NCBI GenBank assembly: GCA_913062595.1
Contig: CAJXWT010000002.1
Location: 1-64,000 of the forward strand
Reading direction: 5' to 3'
Length of the DNA: 64,000 bases
From: an uncultured Fidelibacterota bacterium
GTDB lineage: Bacteria > Fidelibacterota > Marinisomatia > Marinisomatales > TCS55
Of this stretch, positions 37,465-45,673 are shown piece by piece; positions within the stretch are counted from its first letter, which is position 1; the number at the start of each line of letters is the position of its first letter. The notes beneath the pieces were generated by a model. That model was not told where the DNA came from. It saw only the letters and a program-made list of their open reading frames with translations, and made no database searches. A program made the position numbers and the translations under genes.

Positions 37465-40062
37465 TTACCTTTTGACCTTTTTTAATTCTGCTTTAATCAA
37501 ATCAATGCTCTTTTTCATGGCTACCTTGAAAGATTTACTATTTTTCCCTCCCGCAGTTGACAAATGAGGTTTACCGCCGCCACCGCCATCCATTTCATTG
37601 CCAATAATTTTTGCCAAATATCCCGCTTTGATTCCCTTCTTTATTAGATCATTGGTTACAACGATTACTGCACACGGTTTCTCTCCAGCATCAGTTCCCA
37701 AAACACCTATACCACTTGGTAGCGCATTCAAAAGCACATCACCCATTTCTTTTAATTCTTCAATAGAGTCAGCGTTGACAATGGCAGTGACAACATTATG
37801 GTCAGCCACCATCGTACCTTTTTCCAAGATTGTTTTTGGATTAAATGCTTTCGATGTTTCCTTTTTCCGTTTTAATATTTTTTCCAGTTCTTTTTTCTGG
37901 TTAATAAGATGATCCACCCTTGTACTTATATCATCAGCTTTAGTACCTAATATGGCTTGCAGCTCTTGGATAATATTTGCATGGTTCTGTACATAGGATA
38001 CAGCTTTTGGTCCAGCAACCGCTACCAGCCTTCTAATACCTGCTGCCAGACTTGATTCCTCAATGATTTTAAATAATCCTATATCGCCAGTACGTTCAAC
38101 GTGTGTACCACCACATAATTCCTTTGAAAACTCACTTATAGCGATCATACGCACTTTATCACCGTATTTTTCTCCAAAAAGTGCTTCAGCACCTTCAGAC
38201 TGGGCAACATCAAAATCCTTGATGGATACATTGAGAACAATATTCTTTTGTATTTCCTGATTAACAATTCTTTCTATTTCCACTATTTCATCAGCTGATA
38301 TTTTTTCCGAATGGGTCAGGTCAAATCGTAAATAATCGGGGTGAACCAATGACCCTGCCTGATGAACATGTTCACCTAGTATATTTTTCAGCGCTGCATG
38401 CAAAAGATGTGTCGCGGTATGATTTTTTCTGATTTTCTGTCTGCGTTCAATATCAACCTGACAATAAACTGCATCGGATAGCAAATTAATATCGAAGGAA
38501 CCTGCACAATAATGATGAATCTCCGTTCCATCCATTTGCGTATCCAGTACGGTTAAATTATCGTTGCCAATCAATATAGAGCCCGTATCACCAATTTGTC
38601 CACCTGCCTCACCATAAAATGGTGTCTGGTCCAATACCAAAATGGTATGTTCTTCCGTTTTTGCATATTTACATACTTTGGAAGTGGATTCCGTTGTTTC
38701 ATAGCCAAGAAAACTTGAATTCCCGTTCTCAGTAACCGAAACCCAATTCAAAACTTGAGTAACTTGTTTGAATTTTCCAGAAGCCTTTGCCCGATCGCGC
38801 TGTTTATTCATATTTACATGAAAGCCTTCTTCGTCCACATTTAATCTTCTTTCCCGGGCCATGAGTTGGGTCAGATCAAGGGGAAAGCCATAGGTATCAT
38901 ATAGCTTAAATGCTTCTTCTCCTGGAATCGTATCACCAGCATGTGTTTCCATATATTTTTCGAAATGTAAGAGGCCACGTTCCAGCGTATTGCTGAAAGA
39001 TGATTCTTCTGCTTTAATTACTTTTTCTATATGTGATTTTTTCTCGATCAGCTCAGGAAAGCTATCTCCCATGATTTCTATAACACAATCAACTAGTTGG
39101 TATAAAAACGGATCTTGTTTACCCAGCAGGCGGCCAAACCGAGCGGCTCGGCGGAGTATACGCCGCAATACATAACCACGTCCCTCATTGGCAGGCATAG
39201 CACCATCAGCAATGGCGAAACTTAGCATTCGTACATGGTCAGCTATAACATGGTGCGATACTATATCCTTACTGTATTTCGAACCTGCTATTTTTTCTAT
39301 TCCCTTAATTATCGGTTGAAAAAGATCCGTCTCATAATTAGACGATTTATTTTGCAACACGGTAACAATTCTTTCCAAACCAGCCCCGGTATCCACGTGT
39401 TTTTCAGGTAAATCAATTAAACTGCCATCACCCTGTCGGTCGTATTGAATAAATACCAGGTTCCACAATTCCCAATATTCATCAGTGTTATTTACACCAC
39501 CAGGGCCTTGATCTTCAATTACATTACCTACATAATAATGGATTTCTGAACAGGGACCACAGGGTCCTGTATCACCCATTTCCCAAAAATTATGCTCTTT
39601 TCCAAACCGTAGCACCCTTTCGGCTGCGATATCAGTCTCCTGCAGCCAGAGTTCGTGAGCCTCATCATCGTCTTCGTACACCGTGGCCCAAAGTCTTGAT
39701 TTGTCAAGTCCCCATAAATCGGTGAATAATTCCCAAGACCACGTAATCGCCTCTTTTTTATAATAATCCCCGAAAGACCAGTTACCCAACATCTCAAAAA
39801 ATGTATGATGATATACGTCAGCACCCACTTCTTCCAGATCATTATGTTTACCACTGACCCGGATACATTTTTGTGTGTTAACCGCCCGTGGATATTCTGG
39901 TTTATCGGTACCCATGAAAATGGGCTTAAACTGATTCATCCCAGCATTCGTGAAAAGTAATGTTGGATCATCCACTGGTACCACTGGAGAACTGCGTATA
40001 AAACGGTGATCCTTATCCTGGAAGAATTTTATAAAATCAGCTCTTATTTGTTTTGCATCCAT
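37465..40062 (-). CDS. alaS: Alanyl-tRNA synthetase
   Basis: Charges tRNA-Ala. With ATG 40062 the protein is 865 aa (MDAKQIRADFIKFFQDKDHR): class II catalytic domain (PVVPVDDPTLLFTNAGMNQFKPIF, then GDTGPCGPCSEIHY), tRNA-recognition domain, editing domain with HTATHLLHAAL and CGGTHVERTGDIG zinc ligands, and a C-Ala domain ending in GGGGGKPHLSTAGGK. A frame open to 40092 would overlap the upstream gene, so the inner ATG is preferred. Full length and intact. Confidence 0.97.
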   Translation of the reverse strand: MDAKQIRADFIKFFQDKDHRFIRSSPVVPVDDPTLLFTNAGMNQFKPIFMGTDKPEYPRAVNTQKCIRVSGKHNDLEEVGADVYHHTFFEMLGNWSFGDYYKKEAITWSWELFTDLWGLDKSRLWATVYEDDDEAHELWLQETDIAAERVLRFGKEHNFWEMGDTGPCGPCSEIHYYVGNVIEDQGPGGVNNTDEYWELWNLVFIQYDRQGDGSLIDLPEKHVDTGAGLERIVTVLQNKSSNYETDLFQPIIKGIEKIAGSKYSKDIVSHHVIADHVRMLSFAIADGAMPANEGRGYVLRRILRRAARFGRLLGKQDPFLYQLVDCVIEIMGDSFPELIEKKSHIEKVIKAEESSFSNTLERGLLHFEKYMETHAGDTIPGEEAFKLYDTYGFPLDLTQLMARERRLNVDEEGFHVNMNKQRDRAKASGKFKQVTQVLNWVSVTENGNSSFLGYETTESTSKVCKYAKTEEHTILVLDQTPFYGEAGGQIGDTGSILIGNDNLTVLDTQMDGTEIHHYCAGSFDINLLSDAVYCQVDIERRQKIRKNHTATHLLHAALKNILGEHVHQAGSLVHPDYLRFDLTHSEKISADEIVEIERIVNQEIQKNIVLNVSIKDFDVAQSEGAEALFGEKYGDKVRMIAISEFSKELCGGTHVERTGDIGLFKIIEESSLAAGIRRLVAVAGPKAVSYVQNHANIIQELQAILGTKADDISTRVDHLINQKKELEKILKRKKETSKAFNPKTILEKGTMVADHNVVTAIVNADSIEELKEMGDVLLNALPSGIGVLGTDAGEKPCAVIVVTNDLIKKGIKAGYLAKIIGNEMDGGGGGKPHLSTAGGKNSKSFKVAMKKSIDLIKAELKKVKR

Positions 40063-40069
40063 TAGCCAA

Positions 40070-41680
40070 TCAGAAAGTAAAACTGGTTTCAATCGTTGTT
40101 ATATTGATCGTTTCATCCGGCCCGTCTACCCTGCCGTCACCATTTAAATCTCTGTAGGTCCGCTGAAAAGTATAATTCAGAACCATACCCGATCCGAGGC
40201 CGATGCCGACCCGGTACCCCATTACCGTGCTTTCAGATGGCTCAAATTTAAATGGGTTCGGCACATTTTGTTGCTGGTAAAACCAGCGCGCAGATTTGAT
40301 TTTACTGATGGGCTTCGATAAACTTATAGAAGCCAAAAAGTTCTTATTCTTGTTTTCTTCATATTCACCCAGGTCACTATTCCAAATCTCTCCAGTAAGG
40401 TCCTGGTATGCAGCACCTGCCCTTAATAAACTTCCAAGCTTGAGACTCAGACTGGCAAAATAGCCATTCTGTCGTCCATAACGACCTAACCGCTGTTCCT
40501 TAGTACGAACCTGCATTCCGAGACTATCAACGTTGGAAAATGTTGCTCGTTCGATCTGGTATGAACGATTCCAATAACCAAATTCAAACTGCCCCTTGGG
40601 AATCATCCTGTATTCCAAATTGAGTTGGGCGGGTCCAAAAATAGTTAATACACCAAGCGGGACCAAACCGGTACCAAGAGCTAGATTTCCATTACCCTTT
40701 TTTGGATGGACAGTCTCACCTAACATTTTGGCCGCTTGCGCATAAAGTTTTACCGATAATTTTTCCTGGGTAAGCACCGGATAACCGATATCCAGTGCAA
40801 TGGCACCTATTGGATCTGAGTCCTTATTGACATTCAGGGGATCAGGCGCCAAATCAATGCTGCCATCAGGCAATGAATCATAATAAGATTCATTACTAAA
40901 ATCGACACCAACTGTATTGCCTAAATCGTCCCACCATGCATGAATATCATTAATATCACCGGCATCCAAATAACCATCACCATCGCGGTCTAATTCATCG
41001 GGGTTCGAGTCGGCCAGTCCATCACCATCCGAATCTATCGCATAGCTTGAGTTTATTGGAAAAGCATCTACAATATCAGGAACTCCATCGTTATCACCAT
41101 CCCGTAGGCCAAGGTACTGATTACGATCAATAACAAATGATAATGCTACTGGCAATGAACTTATTAATGGAGATTTTATTCGTAACCCCGTTACACCAAT
41201 ATTTTCCTTAAAGTCGTTAATGAACCCTTCGAATGTACCAAATTTTGTTTTTACTTTATAATCCAGCCCGACTTTTCGCACTTGCGGATACTGGATAGCA
41301 TTTGAATAGGCATTTACCAATATACCATAGCCCATATCCACACGATCTAGAGATCCAACCTTGCAATACAATGGATCTTGTTTCAATCCGTAGCGGATAT
41401 AATAAATTTTATCAATAATTGTATTTTTTGTCGCTTCTGGATTAGAAAAATCCCATTCATCTTTATGAATATTACCATCTTGGTCAAAATAAAACACAAG
41501 ATCAAGGGCCACAGCAAATTTCCATACTGGCACAACGGGCCTTAGCGCAATCTGATTCCACATTTTACCATCGATAGTTACTGTTCCGAAAGCACCTTGC
41601 ATGGAACGACCTTCTTGGGCACGAGAAGAAGAAGTAATCAGAAACAGGAGTAAAATGGCAGTGGAACGAAAAATTATCAT
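40070..41680 (-). CDS. Predicted outer-membrane beta-barrel protein with internal calcium-binding (TSP3-like) repeats
   Basis: 536 aa from ATG 41680, which has an AAGGAT ribosome site eight bases upstream and a clean signal peptide (MIIFRSTAILLLFLITSSS, cut near SRAQ). Beta-strand-like segments fill both halves and the protein ends in TSFTF, as many outer-membrane barrels do. In the middle (about 193-240) are Asp-rich units like those of thrombospondin type 3: DGDNDGVPDIVD, DSDGDGLADS, DRDGDGYLD; a further DLNGDGRVDGPDE lies near the end. Function unknown; calcium would stiffen a surface loop or plug. Confidence 0.65.
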   Translation of the reverse strand: MIIFRSTAILLLFLITSSSRAQEGRSMQGAFGTVTIDGKMWNQIALRPVVPVWKFAVALDLVFYFDQDGNIHKDEWDFSNPEATKNTIIDKIYYIRYGLKQDPLYCKVGSLDRVDMGYGILVNAYSNAIQYPQVRKVGLDYKVKTKFGTFEGFINDFKENIGVTGLRIKSPLISSLPVALSFVIDRNQYLGLRDGDNDGVPDIVDAFPINSSYAIDSDGDGLADSNPDELDRDGDGYLDAGDINDIHAWWDDLGNTVGVDFSNESYYDSLPDGSIDLAPDPLNVNKDSDPIGAIALDIGYPVLTQEKLSVKLYAQAAKMLGETVHPKKGNGNLALGTGLVPLGVLTIFGPAQLNLEYRMIPKGQFEFGYWNRSYQIERATFSNVDSLGMQVRTKEQRLGRYGRQNGYFASLSLKLGSLLRAGAAYQDLTGEIWNSDLGEYEENKNKNFLASISLSKPISKIKSARWFYQQQNVPNPFKFEPSESTVMGYRVGIGLGSGMVLNYTFQRTYRDLNGDGRVDGPDETINITTIETSFTF

Positions 41681-41754
41681 TGATAATCCTTCGGTAAAAT
41701 TACCGTTTGCCCCCTCCCTATTCAACGCTTAATTCAGTAAGTTTCAAGGAAATA

Positions 41755-42060
41755 ATGGCAGCAATTAATAACACGGAAGATCTTTTGGCCTTATCCAGAG
41801 ATGAGATTAAGGATTACATTCTATCCTTACAGGAACTTATCCATCAAAAGATGAATTCAGGTCTTACGATTGATGATATCTTAGATGAAGAAGATCCTTT
41901 TGAAATAGTCGAACCTCTATTGCAAAGAGAAGAATACCCAATATTTGTGCTCAGTATTATCAATAAAATTCAATCTGATACGGTCATAACTACCCTACTT
42001 GATTCTATTGAAAAGGGGATAAAAAAATGGAATGATCAGAAATTATCTGATCAAGGATAA
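41755..42060 (+). CDS. Small cytoplasmic protein of unknown function, 101 aa
   Basis: Starts at ATG 41755 behind an AAGGA site. It has no export signal and looks all-helical and acidic in the middle (TIDDILDEEDPFEIVEP), ending NDQKLSDQG. No family recognised. It is transcribed away from the outer-membrane barrel gene across a 74-base gap, which must hold both promoters, and ends inside the 3' end of the convergent LVIVD-repeat gene (18-base overlap). Confidence 0.6.
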   Translation: MAAINNTEDLLALSRDEIKDYILSLQELIHQKMNSGLTIDDILDEEDPFEIVEPLLQREEYPIFVLSIINKIQSDTVITTLLDSIEKGIKKWNDQKLSDQG

Positions 42061-42067
42061 TTTCTGA
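42036..42067. terminator. Inverted repeat over two convergent gene ends, probable terminator
   Basis: A perfect 12-bp stem (TCAGAAATTATC with GATAATTTCTGA, loop of eight) covers the stop codons of both the plus-strand 101-aa gene and the minus-strand LVIVD-repeat gene. In the minus direction seven T follow within about ten bases of the stem. In the plus direction no T-tract follows. The repeat also forces both proteins' last residues to be partly mirror-coded. Confidence 0.55.
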
Positions 42068-44517
42068 CTCAGAACCTTGCCTTCGGCTCGTAAAATTATA
42101 AAATATATACCCGAGCCAACCGCCGCACCTAGATCATTGGTACCATTCCAGCTTACATTGTGTCTGCCTGCAGCAAAATCATTATTTAGTAATTGACGAA
42201 TCTGACGACCTTTAATATCCACTATTTTCAGATCTACCGGGGAATATTTCGCAAGACTGAAGGCAATATTCGTTATTGGATTAAATGGGTTAGGGTAATT
42301 TGGATATAATTGTACCTGATCAGGCAAATTAATTATCCCTGAATCAGTATTCACATTTGGCGGCATATCCTGATTTAAAACCAGAATAATATCATCAACA
42401 AACCACCCTTGGCCCTCATCTGTTGAATTTGATGTCATCAATAATCTGATGTAAAGTTCACTTTCATTAATAAAGGAATCTAAATTGACGAATCGCTCTA
42501 CTATTTCTTGATCATTATATGTGTGAATAGTTAATAAGGTAGACCAACCAGTAGTATTCCCTCTTTTAATTTGAAGGTATCCATAATCACCTGGATACAG
42601 TATTTCGCCTGAATTAAATTTAATATAAGCCTGATTAAAATGAGTTAAATCAAGAGGCTCTATTAGATAACAAGGATTATATGCATTTGGTGAATAAAGG
42701 CCACTTGGGCTATCATTTATAGCCCATTTTATATCATGGTTAACATATTGCCGACCCCAATCTCCCAGTTCCCAACGATCCAATTCTTCTTCATTTTCAA
42801 AATCACCTAGTACATAACTATCCGAAATAATAAAATGTTTTAGTTCTGATTCGGACTGGTTTGACTGACTGGAAGCATCTGTCGCTACTGTCCAATATGA
42901 TATTTCTGTGCCAGGTGAAATATTTTCGTACGATAAAACACCTTCGTATATTACTCCAACCTCTTGATCGTAGGATTCTGTACAAATAACAGATTGAATG
43001 GCGCCATTACTAGCCTGCCAAAAAAGTTCCACCATGCTAATACCGATGTTATCGGATGCAATCGAGACAACTTCGTATGATCCAGAGGGATAGAACTGGT
43101 CAGCCAAGTCTGTAATTAATTCGATTTCAGGTAGTACATTATCCGTACCAATATTAAAAGTAAATGAGGCATATGGTGACCCGTATGGTTTGGTCACACG
43201 CTGACCTGTCATCGTATTAAAAGCAACATAGTAATGCAATGTACCGTTTTGACCAGTTGGTGTAATACTTCCGATATAGCTGTTCCCGGACATAGTCAAT
43301 GTGATTGAATCAGTTATAGTCCCATTGAGTCCCCAGTAGAGCATAAGGGTTGAATAGTTAACACTGTACTCAGAACTTTCATTTATAGTGGCTGATAATG
43401 TGATGGGGTCAACATTATTTTCAGTATCTGGCAATTTCTCAAATTCGATTTCACCCATATAGGGGTAACTCATGATGAAAAATCCGTTACCACTGTAATC
43501 AGTTGAGTAAATTAATCCATTTTCCGTGAACGGATACACTCCCCAATTACCACTGTATAGTCCCTGTTGACCGGGGTACCAATCATAATAGCCTAATTCA
43601 GTAGGATTATAGGGGTCAGATATATCTACTATACGGGTGCCATATACGTAATAGGATACGTACAACAGGTCATCTTTTATTTCCACATTGTGTGCAGATT
43701 TATTTTGAACATCCGGCTCATCCGGATACCAGGTGGCAACCATGTTAATATTATTGAAATCCTGTATATCAAAAATATAGACATAGCCTCCATTTTCTTC
43801 ATCTGAAGTAACTGCGTACCTAGAGTCATCAGTAACCCATACGTCATGGGTGCCATAATTACTGTAGTTATGCTCTACCATATTAGTCGGGTTTGACTTA
43901 TCAGAAACATCAATTATAAAAAGACTTCCATTATAAATATCACAAGCATAAGCGGTATCATTTTTTACAAAAATATCATGGATATATGTCTCTTCCCATC
44001 TACCAACTTCTGTTGGATTCTCAGGATCAGATAATTCCAGAATAATAATGCCTTGCCAAGAATTTGTTTGTGTTGAAGATCCGGCGCTACCAACCAAGTA
44101 TGCATACCCATCGGCTATAAACATGTTATGTGCCGTAGCAGTAGAGGAAGTATAGGATCCAACTTTATAGGGATTAAAGGGATCTTCCAAGCTTATGATA
44201 TCCATTCCCCCTCCACTTTCATTTACAACATAACAATAATATTCATGCGTTTTCAGGTCTCTCCAGGTGGAAATGGTACCTGGTATGAAGCCAACCTCGG
44301 TGGGGTCATGGGGGTTTGTAGACACATCAAATATATATGTGCCTGTTCTATGGCCAACTAATGCAAACTCATGGCCATCCGGTGCCGTATAGCCCCAAAC
44401 ATCATTACAATTACCTAGATCAAGATGGGCAATTGGGCGAATATTATCGATCTCAACCTGCTGGGCTGCAAGGTATGTGGTGAAAATGATTAGATTGAGG
44501 ATGTATTTATTGAACAT
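42043..44517 (-). CDS. Exported LVIVD-repeat (choice-of-anchor B) protein with type IX-like C-terminal domain
   Basis: 824 aa. Signal peptide MFNKYILNLIIFTTYLAAQ; I chose this ATG over one at 44547. Residues about 25-370 are LVIVD-like repeats of a propeller (for example GTYIFDVSTNPHDPTEVG and TRIVDISDPYNPTELG), the choice-of-anchor B pattern. Ig-like and jelly-roll parts follow. The last 85 residues hold YPNYPNPFNPITNIAFSL and KIVDIKGRQIRQLL, the FlgD-like sorting domain that directs proteins through type IX secretion in Bacteroidota. Likely on the cell surface. Role unknown. Confidence 0.82.
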   Translation of the reverse strand: MFNKYILNLIIFTTYLAAQQVEIDNIRPIAHLDLGNCNDVWGYTAPDGHEFALVGHRTGTYIFDVSTNPHDPTEVGFIPGTISTWRDLKTHEYYCYVVNESGGGMDIISLEDPFNPYKVGSYTSSTATAHNMFIADGYAYLVGSAGSSTQTNSWQGIIILELSDPENPTEVGRWEETYIHDIFVKNDTAYACDIYNGSLFIIDVSDKSNPTNMVEHNYSNYGTHDVWVTDDSRYAVTSDEENGGYVYIFDIQDFNNINMVATWYPDEPDVQNKSAHNVEIKDDLLYVSYYVYGTRIVDISDPYNPTELGYYDWYPGQQGLYSGNWGVYPFTENGLIYSTDYSGNGFFIMSYPYMGEIEFEKLPDTENNVDPITLSATINESSEYSVNYSTLMLYWGLNGTITDSITLTMSGNSYIGSITPTGQNGTLHYYVAFNTMTGQRVTKPYGSPYASFTFNIGTDNVLPEIELITDLADQFYPSGSYEVVSIASDNIGISMVELFWQASNGAIQSVICTESYDQEVGVIYEGVLSYENISPGTEISYWTVATDASSQSNQSESELKHFIISDSYVLGDFENEEELDRWELGDWGRQYVNHDIKWAINDSPSGLYSPNAYNPCYLIEPLDLTHFNQAYIKFNSGEILYPGDYGYLQIKRGNTTGWSTLLTIHTYNDQEIVERFVNLDSFINESELYIRLLMTSNSTDEGQGWFVDDIILVLNQDMPPNVNTDSGIINLPDQVQLYPNYPNPFNPITNIAFSLAKYSPVDLKIVDIKGRQIRQLLNNDFAAGRHNVSWNGTNDLGAAVGSGIYFIILRAEGKVLSQKLSLIR

Positions 44518-44572
44518 TGTAGATTTTATCCGCACTTTGAAGGGCAAAAATTTACATAAACTTATCTACCAT

Positions 44573-45193
44573 ATGAATTCATTAAAGTTTCCAATTATCT
44601 GTTTATTGTTTTGTTGCCAAACCATGGCAAAAGATATCAATATCACTGATCTACAAGTAGAGGTAAAAAAAAATGGGATTTTCTTAAAGATCCACTCTGA
44701 CAAACCAATTCCGGAAAATACGGTAACGGGCTGGTTCTCTGACAATGGCTGGTTCTACGCGACAATTATGAACGCCTACATTGATACAAATTTGGTAGAA
44801 CGAATCAAATATCCGGCACCGGTACAAAACATTATCGTGCATAATTCAGCAGAATCTGTTCAGATATCACTGGCTGTCCCAATTATTGAAACACATGAAT
44901 TCCTGTGGTCTGGTAATCCACGCGAACTTTTGGTTTCACTTCGTTTTCCGCTGGATTCCCTGAAACCAGTATTCGCTGATGCCAAACCAATTGGTAAGCC
45001 TAATGTAAACCTGGAATCTGAATTGAATTATTCCAGAATTAGGAATGCTGCTTTGCTGATCGGTGTATCATTATCTGTAGCAGGCGTTGTGGCTAGTGAC
45101 GGACAAGAGGCCTTGGGCTGGGAACTACCGACTGGCTTGGGATTACTAATTGTAACTTATATTTACGACCGCTACATTCAAATTGATGAGTAA
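44573..45193 (+). CDS. Exported protein of unknown function, 206 aa
   Basis: From ATG 44573 the protein begins with a signal peptide (MNSLKFPIICLLFCCQTMA), then a beta-rich domain of about 120 residues (ITDLQVEVKKNGIFLKIHSD; GYWFSD-like turns; NPRELLVSLRFPL) that by eye recalls AMIN-type periplasmic domains, then a hydrophobic helix (NAALLIGVSLSVAGVVAS) near residue 165. It is first in a four-gene plus-strand cassette and overlaps the next small gene by one base (TAATG). AMIN similarity is a guess. Confidence 0.6.
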   Translation: MNSLKFPIICLLFCCQTMAKDINITDLQVEVKKNGIFLKIHSDKPIPENTVTGWFSDNGWFYATIMNAYIDTNLVERIKYPAPVQNIIVHNSAESVQISLAVPIIETHEFLWSGNPRELLVSLRFPLDSLKPVFADAKPIGKPNVNLESELNYSRIRNAALLIGVSLSVAGVVASDGQEALGWELPTGLGLLIVTYIYDRYIQIDE

Positions 45194-45318
45194 TGGGGGA
45201 GCTTTTACCTTACTATGCTCTATTTTATGTATTGGGGCTGTTATTGATGGCTCTTTTTGTAAGGCTATATTGGAGTAAGAAAAAATATGACGATACCAAA
45301 AGAAATTTTAAGGAATAA
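45193..45318 (+). CDS. Small membrane protein, 41 aa
   Basis: The frame ATG 45193 to TAA 45318 reads MGELLPYYALFYVLGLLLMA then LFVRLYWSKKKYDDTKRN: one membrane helix followed by a basic tail. The ATG overlaps the stop of the 206-aa protein gene as TAATG, the same coupling seen elsewhere in the window. Its end overlaps the next gene's start by 32 bases. No family recognised. Confidence 0.5.
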   Translation: MGELLPYYALFYVLGLLLMALFVRLYWSKKKYDDTKRNFKE

Positions 45319-45673
45319 TAATAACCTTACAACGCTTGTTTTCATAATTTTGATCGTCCTTCAAAGTTGCACATCAAAGCCTGAAGTAAAACCACAAGAA
45401 CCAGCCCACCCGATAAATACGATTGAAACACTCCGCCAGAATCATGAATCAAAAATTTTAACGAATGATGAATATTACTTGTATATGACCTATGCAATTT
45501 TTTCACAAGAATCCTTACCAGGAAACTATAAGGGAATCGTTGGCCCTAGAGATGGCACGCCAGTGATAATGGAAGTTCAACGCGCTTATTATTCCCTGCA
45601 GCCTGAGACCCAGGATATTATTCGGCAGTGGATAAGACCACTTCCCCAGAAACCAACAAAGAGGAAACCATGA
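45287..45673 (+). CDS. Small lipoprotein, 128 aa
   Basis: The protein has a hydrophobic segment ending LIVLQSC (LTTLVFIILIVLQSC), a lipoprotein box, then a Pro/Lys/Glu-rich linker and a C-terminal domain with YYLYMTYAIFSQESLPGNY and QRAYYSLQPETQDIIRQW. No family recognised. Start ATG 45287, with GGAG about eleven bases upstream. Coupled to the metalloprotease gene by ATGA; the two may work together at the envelope. Confidence 0.65.
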   Translation: MTIPKEILRNNNNLTTLVFIILIVLQSCTSKPEVKPQEPAHPINTIETLRQNHESKILTNDEYYLYMTYAIFSQESLPGNYKGIVGPRDGTPVIMEVQRAYYSLQPETQDIIRQWIRPLPQKPTKRKP

